A stretch of DNA of 64,000 nucleotides from assembly GCA_030692355.1 (NCBI GenBank), contig JAUYCF010000084.1, forward strand, positions 1 through 64,000. The letters run 5' to 3'. The notes beneath the pieces were generated by a model, which was not told the DNA's origin, searched no databases, and worked only from the letters and a program-made list of their open reading frames with translations. Of this stretch, positions 26,307 through 34,010 are shown in pieces; the stretch's first letter is position 1; the number at the start of each line of letters is the position of its first letter. The DNA is from Thiobacillus sp. (GTDB taxonomy: Bacteria > Pseudomonadota > Gammaproteobacteria > Burkholderiales > Thiobacillaceae). A program made the position numbers and the translations under genes.

Positions 26307-27701
26307 GTGATCCGATTTTTTCGACACTACGTGCCCCTGAATTTGCTGCTGCTGGTGCTGGTCGAAGCACTCATCCTCGGTGGCGCCATCTATGCGGGGG
26401 TCAACGCGCGTTTCCTCGACGGCAATGTGATTCCGGCCGATCTCCAGCCCCTGCTGCCCAAGGCCCTGGCCTTTACCCTTGTCATGCTGGGATTGATGAC
26501 GGCCAGCGGCCTCTATGATCTGGAATGGCAGGGCGGCATTCGCGCGCTGCTGCAACGTCTCGGCCTGAGTTTCATGCTCGGTCTGGTGACGATGAGCCTG
26601 CTGTTTTATTTTTTTCCCGCCCTGCTGGTCGGGCGCGGCGCCTTTCTGCTGTCGTTCGGCCTGGCGCTGCTGGGCATTTTGCTCAGCCGCGCGCTGTTCA
26701 TCCGCTGGGCACGGATGGGCGCGTTCAAAACCCGCGCCCTGGTGATCGGCACCGGCAGCCGCGCCGCCCACATCGAAGCGCTGCTGGCCAAACGCGGTCA
26801 GGCCGGCAATGTCCGGGTGCTCGGCTACCTGCCGATGGGCGGCAGTCATCATTTCGTCAACCATGACCGCATTCTCGACACCAAGGAACCTCTGCCCGAA
26901 CTGGTCGCGCGCCTGCAGATCAGTGAAGTCATCCTCGCCGTGCGCGACCGCCGCAGCGGCGGCCTGCCGGTGCAGGACCTGCTCCAGTGCAAACTGCGCG
27001 GGATTCGCATCCTCGAGCTTTCCAGCTTTTTCGAGCGTGAAAACGGCCACTTGCAGCTGGACTCAATGAACCCCAGCTGGATGATCCTGGCCGAGGGCTT
27101 TCATCAGGGCATGCTGCGCGACACCATCAAGCGGCTGTTCGACCTGGTGGTGAGTGCGGCCATGCTGGCGGTCTGCCTGCCCATCATGGTGCTGACCGCA
27201 TTGCTGATCAAGCTGGAAAGCGCCGGTCCCGTGCTGTACCGCCAGGAGCGCGTCGGCCAGGGCAGCCGCAACTTCACCATCCTCAAGTTCCGCAGCATGT
27301 GCGTCGACGCCGAAAAAGACGGCAAACCGCGCTGGGCCCGGCAGAACGACAGCCGCGTCACGCTCACCGGGCGAGTCATCCGGCGCACCCGCATCGACGA
27401 ACTGCCGCAGGTCTTCAACGTGTTCTTCGGCGACATGAGCTTCGTCGGCCCGCGCCCGGAACGCCCCTATTTCGTGCAGGACCTGACCCAGAAAATCCCC
27501 TATTACGGCGTGCGTCACACCGTCAAACCCGGCATCACCGGCTGGGCGCAGGTGCGTTACGCCTACGGCGCAACCGACGAAGACGCCATGCACAAGCTGC
27601 AATACGACCTTTATTACGTCAAGAACCACAGCCTGTTTCTCGATCTCATGATCCTGTTCCAGACCGCGCAAGTGGTGTTGTGGGGAAAGGGCGTGCGCTG
27701 A
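26307..27701 (+). CDS. XrtA/PEP-CTERM system-type sugar transferase (polyprenyl glycosylphosphotransferase)
   Basis: 464 residues. Four N-terminal membrane helices (from FFRHYVPLNLLLLVLVEALI), a Rossmann-like linker (ALVIGTGSRAAHIEALL) and a fifth helix at about 270-295 precede the bacterial sugar transferase domain. That domain has LYRQERVGQGSRNFTILKFR, RRTRIDELPQVFNV and FVGPRPERP. It transfers a sugar phosphate to the lipid carrier at the start of exopolysaccharide assembly. Its length and context match the TIGR03013-type EpsB-like enzyme of exosortase systems. The GTG start is inferred from the first membrane helix. It heads the prsK-prsR operon. Confidence 0.9.
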   Translation: MIRFFRHYVPLNLLLLVLVEALILGGAIYAGVNARFLDGNVIPADLQPLLPKALAFTLVMLGLMTASGLYDLEWQGGIRALLQRLGLSFMLGLVTMSLLFYFFPALLVGRGAFLLSFGLALLGILLSRALFIRWARMGAFKTRALVIGTGSRAAHIEALLAKRGQAGNVRVLGYLPMGGSHHFVNHDRILDTKEPLPELVARLQISEVILAVRDRRSGGLPVQDLLQCKLRGIRILELSSFFERENGHLQLDSMNPSWMILAEGFHQGMLRDTIKRLFDLVVSAAMLAVCLPIMVLTALLIKLESAGPVLYRQERVGQGSRNFTILKFRSMCVDAEKDGKPRWARQNDSRVTLTGRVIRRTRIDELPQVFNVFFGDMSFVGPRPERPYFVQDLTQKIPYYGVRHTVKPGITGWAQVRYAYGATDEDAMHKLQYDLYYVKNHSLFLDLMILFQTAQVVLWGKGVR

Positions 27702-27723
27702 GCGCGCGCGTCTGAAGCCGGAC

Positions 27724-29808
27724 ATGCCCGACACCCTGCTTCTGCTCGCCGCAGCCGGTTATGGCCTGGCGACGCTGGCCTATCTGGGGCTGTCCGGCCT
27801 CATCGTCGCCAGCTGGCGGCAGCGCCCGCAGGGACGTCTGCTGGTGCTCGCCACCGGGCTCAGCGCCGCATGGAGCGCCGTGTCGGCGCTCACCGCGTGG
27901 GGGGTGTTGCCGCCGCGGCTGGAACTCGCCACCGAAGTCGCGCGCAATGGCGCCTGGCTGGCGCTGCTGCTCTATATCCTTCATCTGCGCCTGCCGCCTG
28001 GCACCACCCTGCCTCCGCCGCTGCGTGTTATCCGTGCCCTGGCCGGCGTGCTGGTCGTCGGCCTGCTGCTCGCCAGCATCATGCCCTTCATCGACCCCAC
28101 CCAGCTGGTACTGGCTCAGTGGGCCGGCAATCTGGGACTGGTGCTGCTCACCGTGATGGGGCTGGTGCTGGTCGAGCAGGTGTATCGCAGCACCCGGCCG
28201 GAGGACCGCTGGGCGATCAAGTTTCTCTGCCTCGGGCTGGGCGGGCTGTTCATTTACGACTTTTATCTTTACGCCAATGCGGCGCTGTTCAACGCGATGG
28301 ATGCCCAGGTATGGGCGGCGCGCGGCTATGTGGCGGCGCTGGTGACGCCGCTGATCGCGATCTCCGCCGCCCGCAACCCGGAATGGGCGGCGCCGGTCGG
28401 GCTGTCTCGCAGCATGGCCTTCCACACCGCCAGCCTGCTGGGGGCGGGGATTTATCTGCTGCTGATGGCCGGCGCCGGCTATTACCTGCGCCTGTTCGGC
28501 GGGGAATGGGGCGACGTGGTGCTGACCGTGTTCGTCTTTGCCGCCGCCATGGTGCTGGTGCTGCTGATGTTTTCCGGCACCCTGCGCGCGCGGTTGCGGG
28601 TGTTTCTGTCCAAGCATTTTTTCAGCTACCGCTACGACTACCGGGAAGAGTGGCTCAAATTCACCCGCGCCCTCACTGAAGGCCGGCCCGGCGAACAATT
28701 ATGCGAACGCGCCGTCGAAGCGCTGGCCTGCCTGCTCGAAAGCCCCGGCGGTGCGCTGTGGATGCATGAAGGCAATAGCGGCTATCAGCGCGCCAGCCAC
28801 TGGAACTGGCGCGACCTAAACGGCACCGAGCCGGCCGACTCCCCCTTCGTGCAGTGGCTCGCCGACAAGCAGTGGGTGGTGGACCTGGACGAAATGAAAA
28901 CCCGGCGCGACCTCTACGGCGACCTCGACATGCCGGAATGGATCCGGCACGCCGACGATGCCTGGCTGGTGGTGCCGCTGATGCTGCACGACGAACTGCT
29001 CGGCTTTGTGGTGCTGAAGCATTCCCTGGGCAAGGTCAGCTTCAACTGGGAGGTCAGCGACCTGCTCAAGGTGGCGGCGCGCCAGGCGGCCGCGCACCTG
29101 GCGCAGATGCGTGCGGCCAACCAGCTCATCGTCGCGCGCCAGTTCGAGTCGTTCAACCGCACCACCACCTTCGTCATCCACGACCTGAAAAATCTCGTCG
29201 CCCAGCTGTCCCTGCTGCTGGCCAATGCCGAAAAGCACAAGCACAACCCCGAGTTCCAGGCCGACATGCTGGAAACCATCGAGAACGCAGTCGCCCGCAT
29301 GAACAAGGTACTGGCGCAATTGCGCCGCGGCAGCGACGAGACGCGGGCCCAATCGGTGGCGCTGGCGGATATCCTGAATGAAGCGGCCGCCAGCAAGCAG
29401 GCATTCAAGCTGCGTCCTGCCCTCGACCTGCCGCCGCCCAGCCTGCGCGTGCGCGCCGAGCGCGAACGCCTCACCCGCGCCATCGGCCATCTGCTGCAAA
29501 ATGCGCTGGAGGCCACCCCGCCAAGCGGCCAGGTCACGCTGCGCGGCTTCGAAGAGGCCGGACAGGCGATTATTGAAATCAGCGACAGCGGCAGCGGCAT
29601 GGACGACACCTTCATCCGCACCCGGCTGTTTCAGCCGTTCGATTCGACCAAGGGCGCGGGCATGGGCATCGGCGCGTATGAATGCCGCGAAACCATTCGC
29701 GCGCTGGGCGGGCAACTGGAAGTGGACAGCGCACCGGGGCGCGGCACACGGTTCCGCCTCAGCCTGCCGCTGGATAATGATTTAGTTGCTGGAGGGGACG
29801 CCGCATGA
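27724..29808 (+). CDS. prsK: PEP-CTERM system histidine kinase PrsK
   Basis: 694 residues. About eight membrane helices occupy 1-280. A GAF-like sensor domain follows (GEQLCERAVEALACLLESPGGALWM to SFNWEVSDLLKVAARQAAAHLAQM). The phospho-acceptor is His486 in TFVIHDLKNLVAQLSLLL. The ATPase part includes HLLQNALEATPPSGQV, DSGSGMDD and GAGMGIGAYE. The family is found only in genomes with exosortase systems. The partner prsR overlaps by 4 bp. In Zoogloea, PrsK/PrsR with RpoN were reported to drive PEP-CTERM gene expression. Confidence 0.93.
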   Translation: MPDTLLLLAAAGYGLATLAYLGLSGLIVASWRQRPQGRLLVLATGLSAAWSAVSALTAWGVLPPRLELATEVARNGAWLALLLYILHLRLPPGTTLPPPLRVIRALAGVLVVGLLLASIMPFIDPTQLVLAQWAGNLGLVLLTVMGLVLVEQVYRSTRPEDRWAIKFLCLGLGGLFIYDFYLYANAALFNAMDAQVWAARGYVAALVTPLIAISAARNPEWAAPVGLSRSMAFHTASLLGAGIYLLLMAGAGYYLRLFGGEWGDVVLTVFVFAAAMVLVLLMFSGTLRARLRVFLSKHFFSYRYDYREEWLKFTRALTEGRPGEQLCERAVEALACLLESPGGALWMHEGNSGYQRASHWNWRDLNGTEPADSPFVQWLADKQWVVDLDEMKTRRDLYGDLDMPEWIRHADDAWLVVPLMLHDELLGFVVLKHSLGKVSFNWEVSDLLKVAARQAAAHLAQMRAANQLIVARQFESFNRTTTFVIHDLKNLVAQLSLLLANAEKHKHNPEFQADMLETIENAVARMNKVLAQLRRGSDETRAQSVALADILNEAAASKQAFKLRPALDLPPPSLRVRAERERLTRAIGHLLQNALEATPPSGQVTLRGFEEAGQAIIEISDSGSGMDDTFIRTRLFQPFDSTKGAGMGIGAYECRETIRALGGQLEVDSAPGRGTRFRLSLPLDNDLVAGGDAA

Positions 29809-31157
29809 GCGACGACAAACAGAAAATCCTGCTGGTGGAAGACGACCCGGGGCTGCAAAAGCAGCTCAAATGGAGCCTCGCCGATTACGAACTGGCGATC
29901 GCCGCCGACCGCGACAGCGCCATCGCCCAGCTGCGCCGCCACGAGCCCGCCGTGGTGCTGCTCGACCTCGGCCTGCCGCCCGATGCCGACGGCGCCACCG
30001 AAGGCCTGGCCACGCTGCAGCAAATTCTGTCGCTCGCCCCGCTCACCAAGGTCATCGTCGTCACCGGCAACCTCGACCGCGGCAATGCGGTGAAAGCCAT
30101 CCAGCTCGGCGCCTACGATTTCTTCCAGAAACCCTTCGACCCCGACGTGCTGGCGCTGATGATCGCCCGCGCGCTGCACGTCCATGCGCTGGAAACCGAA
30201 AACCGCCTGCTCGCCGCCCGGCAGCCCGGCTCCGCCCTGCAGGGGCTGATCACCAGCAGCGAACCCATGCTCAAGGTATGTCACACGGTGGAAAAAGTCG
30301 CCCCGGCCAACGTCACGGTGTTGCTGCTGGGCGAATCCGGCACCGGCAAGGAAGTGCTGGCGCGCGGCGTGCACGAACTGTCGCCGCGCGCCGGCAAGCG
30401 CTTCGTCGCCATCAATTGCGCGGCGATCCCCGACACCCTCCTGGAATCCGAACTGTTCGGGTACGAAAAAGGCGCCTTCACCGGCGCCGGCAAACAGACC
30501 ATCGGCCGCATCGAATACGCCAACGAAGGCACCCTGTTCCTCGATGAAATCGGCGACCTGCCGATGCCGCTGCAGGCCAAGCTGCTACGCTTCCTGCAGG
30601 AACGCGTGATCGAACGCCTCGGCGGGCGCGGCGAAATCCCGGTCGACGTGCGCGTCGTCTGCGCCACCCACCGCGACCTCGCCGGCATGATTCGCGAAGG
30701 CAGTTTCCGCGAAGACCTGTACTACCGGCTGTCCGAGATCACGGTGAAAATCCCGCCGCTGCGCGAACGCCCCGGCGACGCCATCCTGCTGGCACAGGCC
30801 TTCCTGGAGCGCTATGCGCGCGAAATGGGGCGCGCCCTGCGGGGCTTCACCGCCGATGCTCTGGGCGCGCTCGAAGCCCACGCCTGGCCCGGCAACGTGC
30901 GGGAAATGGAAAACCTGATCAAGCGCGCCACCATCATGGCCGACGGCAGCCACATCACCGCAGCCGACCTCGGGCTCGATGCCGGCTCCGCCGAGACGCA
31001 GCCCTTCAATCTGCGCCAGGCGCGCGAACATGCCGAGCGCCTGGCGGTCAGCCGCGCGCTCGCCCACAGCGAAGGCAACATCGCCGGGGCCGCCGAACTG
31101 CTCGGCGTCAGCCGGCCCACGCTGTATGACCTGATGGCGAAAATCGGGATGAAATAA
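29805..31157 (+). CDS. prsR: PEP-CTERM-box response regulator PrsR (sigma-54 activator)
   Basis: 450 residues. The receiver domain has Asp54 in VLLDLGLPPDADGA, and a AAA+ domain follows. Walker A is GESGTGKEVL, the sigma-54 loop is GAFTGAGK, and Walker B is GTLFLDEIGDLP. A C-terminal Fis-type helix-turn-helix (GNIAGAAELLGVSRPTLYDL) ends the protein. It activates RNA polymerase-sigma-54 at PEP-CTERM gene promoters. Three sigma-54 sites in this window (9900, 26254, 38966) are natural targets, two of them with a shared upstream 17-bp motif. It overlaps prsK by ATGA. Confidence 0.95.
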   Translation: MSDDKQKILLVEDDPGLQKQLKWSLADYELAIAADRDSAIAQLRRHEPAVVLLDLGLPPDADGATEGLATLQQILSLAPLTKVIVVTGNLDRGNAVKAIQLGAYDFFQKPFDPDVLALMIARALHVHALETENRLLAARQPGSALQGLITSSEPMLKVCHTVEKVAPANVTVLLLGESGTGKEVLARGVHELSPRAGKRFVAINCAAIPDTLLESELFGYEKGAFTGAGKQTIGRIEYANEGTLFLDEIGDLPMPLQAKLLRFLQERVIERLGGRGEIPVDVRVVCATHRDLAGMIREGSFREDLYYRLSEITVKIPPLRERPGDAILLAQAFLERYAREMGRALRGFTADALGALEAHAWPGNVREMENLIKRATIMADGSHITAADLGLDAGSAETQPFNLRQAREHAERLAVSRALAHSEGNIAGAAELLGVSRPTLYDLMAKIGMK

Positions 31158-31206
31158 TCCTTGCGTAATTTGCCTACACTTTGATCCAACAGTACTGGAG
31201 ACCCTC

Positions 31207-33990
31207 ATGCCCATCTTCACCCTCGTGCCCCGGCTGCTGCCGCTGCTGATTCTCGGCACCGGCCTGCTGACCGCCTGTGGCGCAGAAGACAGCGCCGCCC
31301 TTGTGACCGAAGCCCGTGCGATGATCGCGGCGGGGGATTACAAGGCGGCGATGATCCAGCTGAAAAACGCCGTGGCGGAAGACGACAAAAACCCCGAGGC
31401 ACGCTTTGAACTGGGCAAGCTCTATCTCGACCAGAACGACCTGGCCAGCGCCGAAAAGGAATTCCGGCGCGCCCGCGAGGCGGGCTATGAAGAAAACACC
31501 GTCAACCCGATGATCGCCCGTGCCCTGCTGGGCCAGCGTGAATTCCAGCGCGTGCTGGACGAACTGCCCGCCCCGGCCGCCAGCGGCCCTGATGCCGCCT
31601 CCCTGCAGGCCCTGCGCGCCACCGCCGCACTCGGCCTGGGGCACAGGGAAGAAGCGCGCAAAACGCTGCTGCACGCGCAACAGGCCGCGCCCGACAATGC
31701 CGAGGTTCATCTGGCGCTGGCGCAGCTCGCCCTCGCCGACCGCGATGCCGACAAGGCCATGCAGGCGCTCGATCAGGCCCTGCGCATCGACCCCGTGCAC
31801 CGCGACAGCCTGTTGCTGAAGGGCGACCTGTTGCACGCCACCGGGAAACCGGCCGACGCCGCCGCGGTGTATCGCGAAGTCCTCAAGATCGACCCCCGGA
31901 ATACCAATGCCCGGCTGGCGCTGGCCGGCATCGCCCTCGCCGACGACAAGCTGGCCGACGCGCGCAGCGAAGTCGACGCCGCCCTGAAGGCCAGCCCCAA
32001 CAACCTGCAGGCGCGCTACACCCAGGCGCTGATCGACTTTCGCGAAAAGAAAACCGAACGCGCGCGCGACCATCTGGCGACCGTGCTGAAGAGCGCGCCC
32101 AATTACCTGCCCGCACTGCTGCTGGGCGGCTCGATCGAATACGCACTCGGCAACCTGCAGACCGCCGAGGCGCATTTCAACAAAGTGGTCAAGGCCGCGC
32201 CGAACAACCTGTATGCGCTGCGCCTGCTGGCCGCCACGCAACTGCGCCTGGGCCGTCCCGACGATGCAGCGAAATCGCTTGCCCCGGCGCTCAAATCGGC
32301 CAGCCAGGATCCCGGCGTGCTGGTCGTCGCCGGTGAAATCGCGCTGGCCAAAAAAGACTTCGCCCAGGCCTCGGCGTATTTCGAACAGGCCGTCCAGCAC
32401 AGCCCCGACAGCGCCGCCATCCGTACCGAACTCGGCATTTCCCGGCTCGCCCAGGGCGACAGCCGTGCCATGGCCGACCTCCAGGCCGCCGCCGACATGG
32501 AAGGCAGCAGCAGCCGCGCCGATACCTTCATCATTCTCAACCAGCTGAGACAACAACAGTTCGACGCCGCACTGACCAGCATCGCCGCCCTGGAAAACAA
32601 ACAGGGCGCCGATCCACTCATCTGGAACTACCGGGGCGCGGCCTACCTCGGCAAACAGGACGCCGTGCGTGCACGCGACAGTTTCAGCCAGGCGCTCAAG
32701 CTCGACCCCGCATTTTTCCCCGCCGCGGCCAATCTGGCGCAAATCGATATCAGGGACAAGCAGCCCGCTGCCGCGCGCCAGCGTTTCGAGGCCATCCTCA
32801 AGGCCGACCCCAAGCACCTCAAAGCCATGCTTGCGCTGGCCGACCTCGCCCTGCGCGACAAGGACGAAAAAACCTATGTCAACTGGGTGGAAAAGGCCGC
32901 CGCCGCCCATCCGCAGGCGCTGCCGCCACGGGTGGCGCTGGCGCGCCACCAACTCTCCAGGGGCGACAAGAACCAGGCGCTCGCCACCGCACGCGAAGCG
33001 GCCAACGCCAACCCCGACAATCCGATTGCACTCGACCTCCTCGGCGCCACCCAACTGGCGCTGGGGGACACCACCAACGCGCTGGCCAGCTACCGCAAGC
33101 TGGTCGAAAAACAACCCGGCCAGGCCGCGCCGCTGGTCAAACTCGCCAGCGCACAAGTCGCAGCCAAAGACCTGCCCGCCGCACGCAAGGCCCTGCAGGA
33201 TGCCCTGCGCATCCAGCCCGATTTCCTCGACGCGCAACTGATGCTGGGCGGCATCGAGATCCAAAACAAACGGTTCGACGAAGCGCACAAACTCGCCAAA
33301 CAGGTTCAGCAGCAAAAACCGGCGCTGCCGGCAGGCTTCGTTCTCGAAGGCGACACCGCGTTTGCTCGCAAAGACTACCCAGCCGCGCTTGCCGCCTTCG
33401 AGCGCGCACAAAAAGCGGCCCCATCCGGCGCACTGCTGGTCCGCCAGACGCAGGTCTTCAACGCCACCCAGCGCCCCGAGGAAGGCGAGAAACGCCTCAT
33501 TGCCTGGCTGGCCGACCATCCGCAGGATGCCGGCACGCGGGCCGCGCTAGCCGACAGCCTGATCAAGCGCAAACAATACAAGGCTGCTTCCGGGCATTAT
33601 TTGATATTGAACAAGAGCAACCCGAACAACCTGCTTGTCCTCAATAATCTTGCATGGACCCTGTTTGAATCGAATGACAACCGCGCGCTTGGATTTGCCG
33701 AACAGGCGCTCAAGCTCAAACCCGACAATCCCTCCGTGATGGATACGCTGGGCTGGATCCTGGTTTGGCAGGGGCAGACGGAACGTGGCATCAAGCTGCT
33801 GCAGCAGGCCTTGTCGAAGGCGCCCGATGCCGCGGAAATTCATTGGCACCTGGCGTCGGCCTACGAAAAAACAGGCGATCGCACCCGCGCGCAGAGCGAG
33901 CTTGATCGGCTGCTGGCAAGTGGCCTCGCGTTCCCCCAGGAGCAGGAGGCACGCGCCCTGCTGAAGCAGCTTCAAAGCAGAACCCGATAA
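31207..33990 (+). CDS. prsT: PEP-CTERM system TPR-repeat lipoprotein PrsT (first copy)
   Basis: 927 residues. A lipoprotein signal ends in LLTACGAED. The rest is almost entirely tetratricopeptide repeats, about 22-24 of them, recognisable by A-x-x-x-L/Y-x-x-A-L periodicity (AREMIAAGDYKAAMIQLKNA-type, ARFELGKLYLDQNDLASAEK, VMDTLGWILVWQGQTERGIK). Such proteins accompany exosortase and polysaccharide export clusters and are thought to scaffold assembly or export in the periplasm. A tandem paralogue of identical length follows after 20 bp. The gene has a GGAG site before ATG and lies 49 bp after prsR. Confidence 0.92.
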   Translation: MPIFTLVPRLLPLLILGTGLLTACGAEDSAALVTEARAMIAAGDYKAAMIQLKNAVAEDDKNPEARFELGKLYLDQNDLASAEKEFRRAREAGYEENTVNPMIARALLGQREFQRVLDELPAPAASGPDAASLQALRATAALGLGHREEARKTLLHAQQAAPDNAEVHLALAQLALADRDADKAMQALDQALRIDPVHRDSLLLKGDLLHATGKPADAAAVYREVLKIDPRNTNARLALAGIALADDKLADARSEVDAALKASPNNLQARYTQALIDFREKKTERARDHLATVLKSAPNYLPALLLGGSIEYALGNLQTAEAHFNKVVKAAPNNLYALRLLAATQLRLGRPDDAAKSLAPALKSASQDPGVLVVAGEIALAKKDFAQASAYFEQAVQHSPDSAAIRTELGISRLAQGDSRAMADLQAAADMEGSSSRADTFIILNQLRQQQFDAALTSIAALENKQGADPLIWNYRGAAYLGKQDAVRARDSFSQALKLDPAFFPAAANLAQIDIRDKQPAAARQRFEAILKADPKHLKAMLALADLALRDKDEKTYVNWVEKAAAAHPQALPPRVALARHQLSRGDKNQALATAREAANANPDNPIALDLLGATQLALGDTTNALASYRKLVEKQPGQAAPLVKLASAQVAAKDLPAARKALQDALRIQPDFLDAQLMLGGIEIQNKRFDEAHKLAKQVQQQKPALPAGFVLEGDTAFARKDYPAALAAFERAQKAAPSGALLVRQTQVFNATQRPEEGEKRLIAWLADHPQDAGTRAALADSLIKRKQYKAASGHYLILNKSNPNNLLVLNNLAWTLFESNDNRALGFAEQALKLKPDNPSVMDTLGWILVWQGQTERGIKLLQQALSKAPDAAEIHWHLASAYEKTGDRTRAQSELDRLLASGLAFPQEQEARALLKQLQSRTR

Positions 33991-34010
33991 CCCTTGAGGA
34001 GCAGACATCA

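Noticed and set aside
31174-33519. A 781-codon minus-strand frame opposite prsT
   Set aside because: Antisense to a TPR lipoprotein with lipobox and repeats; no domain content of its own.
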